Shown here: positions 1-7,802 of the stretch, piece after piece
How positions within the stretch are numbered: the stretch's first letter is position 1
How the letters are laid out: every line of letters starts with the position of its first letter
Source: an uncultured Acidimicrobiales bacterium
GTDB lineage: Bacteria; Actinomycetota; Acidimicrobiia; Acidimicrobiales; SHLQ01
Length of the DNA stretch: 46,703 nt
Assembly (NCBI GenBank): GCA_938038785.1
Contig: CALHTB010000032.1
Span: 1-46,703, forward strand
Reading direction: 5' to 3'
The notes under the pieces: generated by a model
Database searches by the model: none
Seen by the model: only the letters and a program-made list of their open reading frames with translations
What the model was told of the DNA's origin: nothing
Position numbers and translations under genes: made by a program

Positions 1-945
1 CACTACCGCTTGGCTACCGATCACCGAATTGGTCACTTGGGAGTTCGGTCCGACGATTGCTCCGTCGCCGACAACCGTGGTTCCTTCGAGGACGGTTCCG
101 GGCAGTATCTGAACGCCCTTTCCGAGGGTGACCGTTGCGTCGATCGTGACTTGGCGTGGGTCGGGCATCGAAACGCCGCGCTCGATCCAGGTGGCGACGA
201 TGCGGTCTCGCAGGGCCATTTCGATGGGGGCCCGGGTCGCTGCCGATCGGATCGAAGCGATTGGTTGGTCGCGCTCGATGATGTCGACGGCGTGGCCAAC
301 CTCGGTGAGGACACCTGCGATTTCTGCGAGCGGTGCGCCACTTTGCCAGCGTGGGGCTACTGCTCGATGCAGCGCAGCGGGGAGCAACGATGCCCGAATG
401 CACAAGATGCCCGGCGCGTCTCCTTCGGAATCGACGATGGAGACGATCTGTCCTGCGGTGTCTCGAACGACCACTGGCTCTCCAGAGCTTTGGGCCATCG
501 GCGTGGCCATCAGTGTGGCGGCCGCGCCTGAGGAGACATGACGATCAACCAACGAGCGGAGCTCGGCTGAACCGATCTGGGGCGTCTCGGCAGGGAGGAT
601 GAGGATGTGGGCGGAGTCGCGCAGGGTGAGCTCGGAGCCGATCCGTTCGACGGCGAACATCAACGTGTCGGTGATGCTCGACATCGGGGTGACGAATTCG
701 ATGAGCGCGTCATCGGAACGTGCGGCGAGTTCTGATCGGGCTTCGACCGAAGGGTCGTTTGCAACGATGCCGATTCGACGTACCGACGCTGCGAGGGCAG
801 CATCGACGATCCAGCTGTAGATCGACTTGCCAGCGATCGGGGAGAGCGGATCAATATCGCCGGGCTTAGGGGCGTCAGGCCCAGCGGAAATACTTGGCGC
901 TGGCTGGGTTGGCACGATCAGTGCAGCAATCTGCGTGCGATTCAT
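1..945 (-). CDS. glmU: GlmU-like nucleotidyltransferase/hexapeptide protein with degenerate N-terminal motif (C-terminus outside window)
   Basis: The reverse strand is open from ATG at 945 to the window edge, giving 315 residues. The layout matches bifunctional GlmU (GlcN-1-P acetyltransferase plus GlcNAc-1-P uridylyltransferase, for peptidoglycan precursors). An N-terminal Rossmann-like nucleotidyltransferase part is followed at about residues 270-315 by hexapeptide left-handed beta-helix repeats (VTIDATVTLGKGVQILPG). The N-terminal domain is odd. The usual LxAGxGTRMxSxxPK signature is not there (residues 7-40 read AALIVPTQPAPSIS...IAGKS), and the GDVPL-like metal-binding motif reads PAETPQ at about 113-118. 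The neighbourhood (tRNA-Gln, ispE, rsmA, rpf, tatD, metG) is where actinobacteria keep glmU. It could be a divergent GlmU or one that kept only the acetyltransferase. Family call fairly sure; enzymatic activity of the N-terminus doubtful. Confidence 0.7.
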   Translation of the reverse strand, partial: MNRTQIAALIVPTQPAPSISAGPDAPKPGDIDPLSPIAGKSIYSWIVDAALAASVRRIGIVANDPSVEARSELAARSDDALIEFVTPMSSITDTLMFAVERIGSELTLRDSAHILILPAETPQIGSAELRSLVDRHVSSGAAATLMATPMAQSSGEPVVVRDTAGQIVSIVDSEGDAPGILCIRASLLPAALHRAVAPRWQSGAPLAEIAGVLTEVGHAVDIIERDQPIASIRSAATRAPIEMALRDRIVATWIERGVSMPDPRQVTIDATVTLGKGVQILPGTVLEGTTVVGDGAIVGPNSQVTNSVIGSQAVV

Positions 946-976
946 GTCTCAAGTATTAGCACCTGATCCGGCGAAA

Positions 977-1052
977 TGGTTGGCCAAGAAGGGATCGAAC
1001 CTTCGACCTCCAGAATCAAAATCTGGCGTTCTACCAACTGAACTATTGGCCA
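977..1052 (-). tRNA. tRNA-Gln (anticodon TTG)
   Basis: The reverse strand folds as a complete cloverleaf. The acceptor stem is TGGCCAA/TTGGCCA, the D arm starts GTTCAGTTGGTAGAAC, the anticodon stem CCAGA/TCTGG encloses loop TTTTGAT (anticodon TTG), and the T arm is GAAGG-TTCGATC-CCTTC. Discriminator A and a genome-encoded CCA lie at 977-980. It sits between the GlmU-like gene and the bS22 terminator. Confidence 0.96.
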
Positions 1053-1116
1053 TCGTTGTGCCATCACGTTATCGTCCACCGGATTGGTTGAGCGGACCAA
1101 CGAAATAGCGGCGCGG

Positions 1117-1137
1117 AAAAGGCCCGCTGGGCGGGCC
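1117..1137 (-). terminator. Rho-independent terminator after bS22/ispE operon
   Basis: On the minus strand a perfect 7-bp GC stem (GGCCCGC/GCGGGCC, 3-nt loop) is followed by TTTT. It lies 33 bases after the bS22 stop codon and before tRNA-Gln, so it would end the metG-to-bS22 transcription unit. Confidence 0.75.
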
Positions 1138-1169
1138 AATCCACATCGGTTTTCTGCGCTTGTGCGGTA

Positions 1170-1268
1170 CTAGCGACCGCGCTGACGCTGCGCTCGAGTC
1201 CGCTTCAACATCTTGCGGTGCTTCTTCTTACGCATGCGCTTGCGGCGCTTCTTAATCAAAGATCCCAT
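1170..1268 (-). CDS. Small ribosomal protein bS22 (AURKAIP1/COX24-type), 32 aa
   Basis: A 32-residue, extremely basic peptide begins MGSLIKKRRKRMRKKKHRK and ends QRQRGR, then TAG. It closely matches the actinobacterial AURKAIP1/COX24-domain peptide, which is known in mycobacterial 30S subunits as bS22 near the decoding region. The ATG lies inside the 3' end of ispE: the two genes overlap by 17 bases in different frames, so translation is probably coupled to ispE, and no independent Shine-Dalgarno is evident. A terminator hairpin follows. The gene is too short for most gene callers. Identification rests on length, composition and the conserved GS(V/L)IKKRRKRM start. Confidence 0.93.
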   Translation of the reverse strand: MGSLIKKRRKRMRKKKHRKMLKRTRAQRQRGR

Positions 1269-2001
1269 AACGAGAAGGCACGATAGCGCGAACCGTAGTC
1301 AAGACCTCGCCTGCATCAGGAAAGTCCCCCTCAACAAACCAAGAACTACCACTTCCTGCCAAGCGAGGTGTGAGTCCTGTGGCGTCGCCGAGCGCGTCGC
1401 GTGCGTGGGCTAGCTCGGGAGCAACTGCGAGCGCTGCTGGTTCAAGATCGTTTCCGTTGTCGCCGGTTGGGCCGCCTAGCTCGTCCCATTTTCGGTACAC
1501 CGCCGGTGTGCTGCAATGCACGGGTGGGGTGATCAGCGTGAAGGTCGTTTCCACGAACGGAAGCGGTTCGATGATCTCGCCAATGCCGCTCACCCTTGCC
1601 CGACCTCCCACGAGGCAGAACGCGACGTCAGCACCGATCTGGGCGGCCCCGAGGAGGTCGCTGTAGCCAGCCCAACGAAGAATCGCAGCAGCGTCAGCCG
1701 AGCCGCCGCCGAGTCCGGCCCCAGACGGGATTCGCTTGGTGACCGTGGCGCTTAGCCCGTCGATGCCTGCGAGAAGCGCTGCCTGGGTGACGAGGTTGTC
1801 GAGCGGGTCGATGTCGGCGCTTGCGTGGGGCCCTTCAAAACCGATCCCAGGCTCGCCATTCGTGGCGATGACGATGTCGTCGTAGAGGTTGAGCTCGACC
1901 ATCTCGGCTTCGATGAGATGCATGCCGTCGTTTCGAACGCCGATCACTCGCAACGTCTTGGTGAGCTTCGCGGCAGCTCGAAGCAGAAGCGTCGTACTCA
2001 T
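1252..2001 (-). CDS. ispE: 4-diphosphocytidyl-2-C-methyl-D-erythritol kinase
   Basis: IspE is the ATP-dependent GHMP kinase that phosphorylates CDP-ME in the MEP isoprenoid pathway. The 249-residue product shows the substrate-binding N-terminus (AKLTKTLRVIGVRNDGMH, where families normally have AKxNL), the GHMP phosphate loop IPSGAGLGGGSADA at about 91-104, and the catalytic Asp in GADV (D125). It is somewhat shorter than typical IspE. The start ATG overlaps the rsmA stop (ATGA). The 3' end overlaps the bS22 start by 17 bases. The rsmA-ispE order is conserved in actinobacteria. Confidence 0.93.
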   Translation of the reverse strand: MSTTLLLRAAAKLTKTLRVIGVRNDGMHLIEAEMVELNLYDDIVIATNGEPGIGFEGPHASADIDPLDNLVTQAALLAGIDGLSATVTKRIPSGAGLGGGSADAAAILRWAGYSDLLGAAQIGADVAFCLVGGRARVSGIGEIIEPLPFVETTFTLITPPVHCSTPAVYRKWDELGGPTGDNGNDLEPAALAVAPELAHARDALGDATGLTPRLAGSGSSWFVEGDFPDAGEVLTTVRAIVPSRYGIFD

Positions 2002-2816
2002 GGTGCTGACTGTACGGCGCGGGTGAGGCGAACCCAGGCGTCAAGATCGAGTTGTTCGGCGCGGTCGGTGGGTGCAACGCCGGCGGCTGCGATCTCGTCC
2101 TCGGTAAGCAAGTCGGCCAGCGCCCGGCGCAGCATCTTGCGGCGCTGCCCGAATCCGGCTTTCACGACACGGCGGAGATCCTTGTGAGGCACCGCTGGAG
2201 GCTGCGCTCGGCGAGTCAGTTTCACCAACGACGATTGCACCTTGGGCCGGGGCACAAACACCGTTGGCGGCACTGTGGCTAAAACGACGGCGTCGGCGTG
2301 TAGCGCGGCCATGACCGACGGGATTCCGTACGTCTTGGAGCCGGGTGCCGCCGCGAAACGCTCGGCTACTTCGCTCTGAACCAACACGGTGACCGAATCG
2401 ACCTGAGGTACGTCGGCGAGGATGTCGAGAACCAGTGTCGTGCCGATGTTGTACGGCAGGTTCGCCACCACATGCACGGGGCCTTCATGGGAGCCGACCA
2501 CCTTGTCCCAGTCGACGGTTTGCGCATCTGCCGCGATCACCCGGGCCTGGGTACCAACGACGTCTGCCACCACTGCGGCTAATCCTGCGTCAACTTCGAT
2601 GGCCACAACGTCCGCACCGGTTTCGATAAGTGCGAGGGTCAGCGAACCAAGCCCAGGCCCAATTTCGACGACCAGATCGCCTTCTCCCACGTTCGCTAGG
2701 GAGGCGATTCGACGGACGGTGTTTGGATCGGCGACAAAGTTCTGCCCGAGCTCACGCCGCGCGGCGAGGCCGTGGCGTTCGAGCAGCTCGTGAATTGCAG
2801 GGCGGCTGTGGGTCAC
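1998..2816 (-). CDS. rsmA: 16S rRNA (adenine1518-N6/adenine1519-N6)-dimethyltransferase
   Basis: RsmA/KsgA dimethylates two adjacent adenines in the helix 45 loop of 16S rRNA, late in 30S assembly. The 272-residue product has LGQNFVADPNTVRRI at 23-37, the SAM-binding motif VVEIGPGLGSLT at 49-60, the acidic ribose-binding residue in VAIEVD at about 71-76, and the catalytic NLPY motif at 119-122. A basic C-terminal domain (GFGQRRKMLRRAL) follows, as in the family. The start is GTG. It lies 9 bases after the rpf-type gene and overlaps ispE by 4 bases. Confidence 0.96.
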   Translation of the reverse strand: MTHSRPAIHELLERHGLAARRELGQNFVADPNTVRRIASLANVGEGDLVVEIGPGLGSLTLALIETGADVVAIEVDAGLAAVVADVVGTQARVIAADAQTVDWDKVVGSHEGPVHVVANLPYNIGTTLVLDILADVPQVDSVTVLVQSEVAERFAAAPGSKTYGIPSVMAALHADAVVLATVPPTVFVPRPKVQSSLVKLTRRAQPPAVPHKDLRRVVKAGFGQRRKMLRRALADLLTEDEIAAAGVAPTDRAEQLDLDAWVRLTRAVQSAP

Positions 2817-2825
2817 CCGCTAGTT

Positions 2826-3866
2826 CTACAGCAAGTTCTTGCCGCAGATTGGCCACTGGTCCCAGCCACGCATCGCGTAGAGGGTGTACGCCATAACGTC
2901 CTGCCAGGCAGGTTCCGCGTTGATTGGGTCGATCCCCACGAGGTGCGGTTGATGGATGCCAGCTACCCAATCCCACGTCACCTGCGAGAACTGGTATGCG
3001 CCCCGGTACAAACCCGTCGGACTGATCGCGGCGTAGTTGTGGGTGGACTCGCACTTGCGAACCGCGTCCCACTGAGCAGCGGTTGGGCCACCGGCTGGAG
3101 GCGGAACTCGACCATCGACTTGAGCAGGCGCACGCGGTGCGGTGGGACCGGGATCTTCGATGACCGGATCGATTGGCTCCGGCACGGGCTCAGGATCTGG
3201 TTCAGGCTCAGCTGGTTCGGTTGGTTCCGTGGGTTCATCACCGTCGTCGGGCTGTTCAGCTGGGTCGGGGTCCACCGCCGCGGGATCCGGTGCGGGCTCT
3301 TCAACGGGATCGGGGTCGGGTTCAGGAACCGCTGTTTCAGGGGTCGGTTCGGGTTCGACCGGATCTGGCTCGACAGCGGCGGGGTCAACCGCGTCGGGCT
3401 CGGTTGCCGGTTCTGGCTCGGGAGCCGGGCTGACGACCGGCAACAAGCTCAGATCGGTGTCCGATGGTGGAGGAATGGTGTTTACTGCGACCAAGCCATC
3501 AGCAATTGCCTGTCCGCGAGCAATGTTCCACGTGCTGGCTTGATCAGCCAGGCGGCTGATGTCGGGAGCGATTTCCGCGGCAACGACGACAAGACCGTCA
3601 TTGTTCAACTCGGGTTCGTCAGCGGCGACGAACGTTGTCGTCGTGGATGTTGTTGTGGTCGAGGGAGGACTGTTGGTCTCGACCACGCCTTCAGCGGGCG
3701 CCGGGGAATCGATCACCAAGAACGGGATCGCGAGAGCGGCAACGAGTCCAGCGAGTGCGACTCGCCAGCGTTCGTTTACCTTTGGAGGATTCACCGATCC
3801 AGGCCCTTCATTGGCTTCTACATGCAGGCGCACGGAAAGGACAAGGCCCGACCGCGCGCGACCCAC
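2826..3866 (-). CDS. Resuscitation-promoting-factor-like transglycosylase with long acidic Pro linker
   Basis: The C-terminal about 80 residues (266-346) form an Rpf/transglycosylase-like domain: WDAVRKCESTHNY with the probable catalytic Glu at 273, YRGAYQFSQVTWDW, and a closing RGWDQWPICGKNL. Rpf enzymes cleave peptidoglycan outside the cell and help growth and exit from dormancy. An N-terminal hydrophobic segment (about 36-52) anchors or secretes the protein. A Thr-rich stretch and a roughly 130-residue linker of Glu/Asp/Pro repeats follow. Its place between tatD and rsmA equals that of mycobacterial rpfB, but the DUF348 and G5 domains of RpfB are absent. The start is uncertain: GTG at 3866, or GTG at 3794 just before the hydrophobic segment. 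Confidence 0.88.
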   Translation of the reverse strand: MGRARSGLVLSVRLHVEANEGPGSVNPPKVNERWRVALAGLVAALAIPFLVIDSPAPAEGVVETNSPPSTTTTSTTTTFVAADEPELNNDGLVVVAAEIAPDISRLADQASTWNIARGQAIADGLVAVNTIPPPSDTDLSLLPVVSPAPEPEPATEPDAVDPAAVEPDPVEPEPTPETAVPEPDPDPVEEPAPDPAAVDPDPAEQPDDGDEPTEPTEPAEPEPDPEPVPEPIDPVIEDPGPTAPRAPAQVDGRVPPPAGGPTAAQWDAVRKCESTHNYAAISPTGLYRGAYQFSQVTWDWVAGIHQPHLVGIDPINAEPAWQDVMAYTLYAMRGWDQWPICGKNLL

Positions 3867-3930
3867 ACGCTAGGAAAGGTCCTCTACGCATGCAACCTGA
3901 GCCACGGCGATTCTCACTTAACGCGCGAAA

Positions 3931-4710
3931 CTACCCCACATCGAGGCCATAAAACGTTCTTGCGCGGGCTGAGGTGGCAAGTGCCACGTCCGAAACGGCG
4001 AGTCCGTGGAGCTCGGCGACCGCCTCGCCGACATGCACCACGTTGGCCGGTTGGTTCTTCTTGCCTCTATGGGGAACCGGCGCCAAATACGGCGAGTCCG
4101 TCTCGACCATCAACATGTCGAGCGGTGTGGCTCGCACCGCGTCGCGCAGATCCTGGGCATTCTTGAACGTGACGATGCCGCTCACCGACACCACAATGCC
4201 TCGGTCGAGGCCTTGGCGAGCCTCGTCGGGGCCACCCGTGAAGCAATGAAACACCGTGCGTCTTGGCGTCCCCTCAGCGTCGAGAATGTCGAAGGTGTCA
4301 GCCCAGGCGTCGCGAGTGTGGATAACCAACGGCAGATCATGTTCGTTCGCGAGCGAAATGTGCTGCGCGAACACGTCCTTTTGGATGTCGCGCGGCGAAT
4401 GGTCGTAGTGATAGTCCAGCCCTGCCTCACCAATCGCCACTACCTTCGGAGCGCTGACGAGCTCAGCGATGCCACCGATTCCGTCGACGGCATCGTGGGG
4501 ATGCACGCCGACGGTTGCGAATACCTGGTCGTGCCGGGCTGCGACCGCTATTGCTTCAACCGAACGTTCCCTGGTCACGCCAACGGTGATCATCTCCTCG
4601 ACCCCCGCGGCTCGAGCTGCCTCTACCCAAACATCGCCGTCTTCGCCCGGTGGAATATGACAGTGGTTGTCGATCCAGGTGGGTGTCACCAACTCCGAAG
4701 AACCTGACAT
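3931..4710 (-). CDS. tatD: TatD family metal-dependent hydrolase (DNase)
   Basis: A 259-residue TIM-barrel amidohydrolase-type protein with the TatD metal ligands in order: HxH (H16, H18), Glu in IGEAGLDYHY (E95), H131 in VIHTRDAW, H155 in HCFTGG, and D205 in ETDSPYL. Family members are Mg-dependent 3'-5' DNases/RNases. The start is 2 bases after the metG stop, so the two are co-transcribed. A 64-base gap separates it from the rpf-type gene. Confidence 0.93.
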   Translation of the reverse strand: MSGSSELVTPTWIDNHCHIPPGEDGDVWVEAARAAGVEEMITVGVTRERSVEAIAVAARHDQVFATVGVHPHDAVDGIGGIAELVSAPKVVAIGEAGLDYHYDHSPRDIQKDVFAQHISLANEHDLPLVIHTRDAWADTFDILDAEGTPRRTVFHCFTGGPDEARQGLDRGIVVSVSGIVTFKNAQDLRDAVRATPLDMLMVETDSPYLAPVPHRGKKNQPANVVHVGEAVAELHGLAVSDVALATSARARTFYGLDVG

Positions 4711-4712
4711 TG

Positions 4713-6242
4713 CTAACCCTTTAGGCGAGGGAACAACGGGTCACCCGACACCAACGTGAGGCCGCCGGGGTAACCGCCCCACGACGCGGCTTCGGGAAGA
4801 CGCTGGTCCTCGACCTTTCCCGGCAGACCAATGCGCTCCCATGCAGCTTGTGCTGCGGCGGGGATTGCCGGTGATGCCAGAATACAAACGATCCGGATGG
4901 CTTCGAGCGAGTCGCCCATTACCGTGTCGACCTCGGCCCCTTCGTCCATCTTCCATGGCTCGTTGGCGGCCAGGTACTCGTTGGTCTCGCGGATGAGCCG
5001 CCACGTGGCGTCGAGCGCGACCGGAGGCTGAGCGTTCTCCCACGCCCGAGCCGTGTCCTCATACGCCGTGACTGCCTCGGCCGCCAAAGACGACTCTGGC
5101 GAAGGTGCCGGCGACAGTTCGCCACATTTCTTCCCGGTCACCGTGATGACCCGCTGCACAAGGTTCCCGAACTGATTCGCCAAGTCGCTGTTGTAGCGGG
5201 TGACCATCTGCTCGTAGCTGAAGTCGTTGTCGGGCCCAAATGCGGGGTCGCGTAAGAAGTGATAGCGGAAGCCATCGACGCCGAAAGCGACGTAGCCGGC
5301 CTCGTCGTCGCCGTTGATGAGCTGCGCTGGGGTAACCGAGTTCAAGCTCGACTTCGACATTTTGTCGCCACCGATTAGCAACCAGCCATGCACGTAGTAC
5401 TTGGGCAGGTCGGTAATGCCTGCGGCGAGCAACATCGCTGGCCAAAAGACGCAGTGGAACCGGATGATGTCCTTACCCAAGATGTGATGCACGTTTGGCC
5501 ACCACTTCTCAAACGCCTCGTCATCGCTAGAGAACCCTGCTGCGGTGGCGTAGTTGATTAGGGCGTCGTACCAGACGTAAAACACGTGGTTCTCGTCCCA
5601 TGGCACCGGAATGCCCCAGCTGATCGACGAGCGTGAGATGCTCACATCTCGCAGCTCTTGACGTAGCAGCCCGAGCACTTCCTTGCGATAGCCGTCGGGT
5701 TTGACGACCCCGGCAGTGTTCTCGAAGTAGTCGAGCAGCTGATCGGCAAACGCGCTCAGCTTGAAGAAGTAGTTCTCCTCGACCATTCTCTCGATGGCCC
5801 TTTGGTGAATTGGGCAGTTGCCGTCGTCGAGCTCGTCTTCGGCGTAGTACGCCTCGCACGCCACGCAGTACGGACCCTCGTAGGTATCGGAGTAGATGTA
5901 GCCGTTGTCGTACACCCGCTGCATGAGTTCTTGGACAGCCGCGTAGTGCCTCGGCTCGGTCGTGCGAATGAAGTCGTCGTTCGCAACGTTGATGAGCTCG
6001 GCTGCGTCACGAAACAGCACGCTCGTCGAATCGACCTGCTCTTGGGGCGTGACACCGTTGTCCTCGGCCGCCCGCTGGATCTTCAGACCATGCTCATCGG
6101 TGCCAGTGACCATCATCGTGTCGTCGCCCAGAAGCCGGTGCCAACGAGCAAACGCATCGGCCAACACAGTGGTGTACGCGTGACCAATATGAGGTGCATC
6201 GTTGACGTAATAAATGGGGGTGGTGATGTAGAACGTGCTCAC
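4713..6242 (-). CDS. metG: Methionine--tRNA ligase
   Basis: A class I aminoacyl-tRNA synthetase of 509 residues with HIGH at 18-21 and KMSKS at 294-298. It has a single zinc knuckle (C126, C129, C143, H146) in the connective peptide, followed by an anticodon-binding helical domain. No C-terminal tRNA-binding (TRBP111) domain is present. The start is GTG, and a TANNNT element 7 bases upstream suggests a leaderless transcript. It is first in the metG-tatD-rpf-rsmA-ispE-bS22 cluster. Confidence 0.97.
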   Translation of the reverse strand: MSTFYITTPIYYVNDAPHIGHAYTTVLADAFARWHRLLGDDTMMVTGTDEHGLKIQRAAEDNGVTPQEQVDSTSVLFRDAAELINVANDDFIRTTEPRHYAAVQELMQRVYDNGYIYSDTYEGPYCVACEAYYAEDELDDGNCPIHQRAIERMVEENYFFKLSAFADQLLDYFENTAGVVKPDGYRKEVLGLLRQELRDVSISRSSISWGIPVPWDENHVFYVWYDALINYATAAGFSSDDEAFEKWWPNVHHILGKDIIRFHCVFWPAMLLAAGITDLPKYYVHGWLLIGGDKMSKSSLNSVTPAQLINGDDEAGYVAFGVDGFRYHFLRDPAFGPDNDFSYEQMVTRYNSDLANQFGNLVQRVITVTGKKCGELSPAPSPESSLAAEAVTAYEDTARAWENAQPPVALDATWRLIRETNEYLAANEPWKMDEGAEVDTVMGDSLEAIRIVCILASPAIPAAAQAAWERIGLPGKVEDQRLPEAASWGGYPGGLTLVSGDPLFPRLKG

Positions 6243-6249
6243 CCCGCCA

Positions 6250-6255
6250 AGCCTA
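6250..6255 (-). promoter_or_regulatory. Leaderless -10 element of metG
   Basis: TAGGCT is followed by 7 bases and then the GTG start of metG. The spacing matches the actinobacterial leaderless pattern, and no Shine-Dalgarno is seen. Confidence 0.55.
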
Positions 6256-6326
6256 CGCCGTTCGCTTCGCTCACTAACCGAGTTTCGTCTCTGGCGATCC
6301 GAAACATCGACGCGTTGAGGCTGTTT

Positions 6327-7634
6327 CTAGCCGTTCACCACTTCACGGAGCGGGGGCCATGTCTCGCCCTCCCCTAGGATCTCGGCGTCAGCAATGGCAT
6401 CGGCCGCCTCAATGGGCGATGCCTGGAGCGCGTCGATCTTTCGCACCTGCTTACCAAGCTGGTTTGTACGTGCGCCTGCAAGCTCGTTGAACGAATTCAT
6501 TGCAGTGGTGAGCTGCTTGCCGTGCTTATCGACCTGACCAGAGAACTTCTCCCACTCCTTCTTGAAGTCGGCGAGGCAATCCATAATCTCGTTGCTGCGC
6601 TGCTCGAGCATGAAGTTGTCCATTGCTTGGCGGACGACCTGCAGTACGGCAATGAGCGTGCTTGGGCCACACAGCACAATCTTTGCTCGCATGGCCGTGT
6701 CCATGAGCTCGGGGTCGTTCTCCTGCACAAACGAGAAGATGCTCTCGTTCGGGATGAACAACACGACGGTGTCGACCGAGTCCGATTCCTCGTGGTAGCG
6801 GCGCGCAGCTAACTCCTTCACGCGGTCACGGGCATCTTTGATGAATTGCTTACGAAACCCTTCTACTTCCGGAGAGCCGGACTGCTCGGCTTCGAGAAAG
6901 TTGAGATAGTTGTCGGCAGGGAACTTCACATCCATGTGCAGCACCATCTGACGCGGCATCAACACGGTGAAATCGGGACGACCGCCCGACTCGATACCCT
7001 TTTGCACCCGGTAGTTCACGCCCTCGACCATGCCCGCATGGTTGAGTACGTCCTGAGCCATTCGCTCACCCCAGTTTCCACGCTTGCGCGAGTTGCCGAG
7101 TGCGTCCCGCAAGCTACCGGTGGTTTGCTGGAGCTGTGTGGTCACCTGGGCAGCCTGGCGAAGCTGGGTCACAACGGCACCGTGCTGACCCGATGTCTTT
7201 TCTTGGAGGTCGGTGATCATCTTCTCGATACGCAACATCTCGCGGCGCACCTCGTGATTCTGCTTCTCGATGACCGATGTACTCGAGTCATACTTTTGTC
7301 GGCCCAACTTCATATTCGCTTCGAGCTTTTCGGCTCCACGCTGGAATCGCGCGTCGAGCTGTTCGGTGCCGGCGCGCATATGCGCGTTGAGCTTCTGTTC
7401 GGCGACTTCGGCAGCGCGAGCAACGGCGGTATCGACGGTGACCATCCGCTCACGGCCTAAGGCATCTGCGGTTGCCCCTCGCTCGACCAGTGCGGCCTTA
7501 ACGGCTGCGGCCACCGCCTGGTCGGTTCCGGCCGCCGCATGGGCTTCACCGGCGCGGCGCAAAAGAAAGAACAACGCCGAGAATCCAATAGCGAAGCCGA
7601 CGAACATGATGAGGGTGAGGGGGAGAAGTTGCAT
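6327..7634 (-). CDS. rmuC: RmuC-family protein (DNA recombination protein RmuC)
   Basis: The start is set at ATG 7634 because residues 2-25 then form a clean membrane anchor (LLPLTLIMFVGFAIGFSALF) and a TANNNT box lies 7 bases upstream; the open frame continues further without similarity. The 435-residue product has a long coiled-coil-rich region (about 30-200) and then the RmuC domain: NWGERMAQDVLNHAGM, GGRPDFTVLMP, and DVKFPADNY, the last two forming the PD-(D/E)xK-like core. RmuC is thought to be a nuclease limiting rearrangements at inverted repeats. It stands alone between metG and the divergent DUF3179 gene. Confidence 0.9.
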   Translation of the reverse strand: MQLLPLTLIMFVGFAIGFSALFFLLRRAGEAHAAAGTDQAVAAAVKAALVERGATADALGRERMVTVDTAVARAAEVAEQKLNAHMRAGTEQLDARFQRGAEKLEANMKLGRQKYDSSTSVIEKQNHEVRREMLRIEKMITDLQEKTSGQHGAVVTQLRQAAQVTTQLQQTTGSLRDALGNSRKRGNWGERMAQDVLNHAGMVEGVNYRVQKGIESGGRPDFTVLMPRQMVLHMDVKFPADNYLNFLEAEQSGSPEVEGFRKQFIKDARDRVKELAARRYHEESDSVDTVVLFIPNESIFSFVQENDPELMDTAMRAKIVLCGPSTLIAVLQVVRQAMDNFMLEQRSNEIMDCLADFKKEWEKFSGQVDKHGKQLTTAMNSFNELAGARTNQLGKQVRKIDALQASPIEAADAIADAEILGEGETWPPLREVVNG

Positions 7635-7641
7635 GAAGAAC

Positions 7642-7647
7642 ACAGTA
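7642..7647 (-). promoter_or_regulatory. Leaderless -10 element of rmuC
   Basis: TACTGT is followed by 7 bases and then ATG of rmuC at 7634. It supports the chosen start. Confidence 0.55.
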
Positions 7648-7666
7648 GAGATGGGGTATGACAACA

Positions 7667-7749
7667 ACTTCTCGGCACTTCCGGCCGAGATCCCCACGTT
7701 GCTTTCACGTTCAGTCTGACTTCTTCGCACTCCCGGCCGAAATCCGCGG
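7667..7749. repeat. Imperfect direct repeat in rmuC/DUF3179 intergenic region
   Basis: Two 31-base copies, 7667-7697 and 7719-7749, lie 52 bases apart in the 168-base divergent intergenic region. Both contain ACTTCT, GCACT and CCGGCCGA-ATCC blocks. They could be a duplicated regulator site or a remnant of a coding duplication. Confidence 0.5.
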
Positions 7750-7802
7750 AAATGACTTTGCTCAAGCGGGAAGTCTGACGACCGTCCACGGGTTTCGAGC
7801 TC

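Noticed and set aside
3142-3543. Gly/Ser-rich PE-PGRS-like plus-strand ORF
   Set aside because: It is the antisense of the Glu/Asp/Pro linker codons of the rpf-type gene, which produce Gly/Ser repeats by composition.
2772-4166. Long plus-strand ORF of 464 codons opposite the rpf-type gene and tatD
   Set aside because: It is a shadow of the Pro/Glu repeat region and rsmA/tatD on the minus strand; the product shows no domain.
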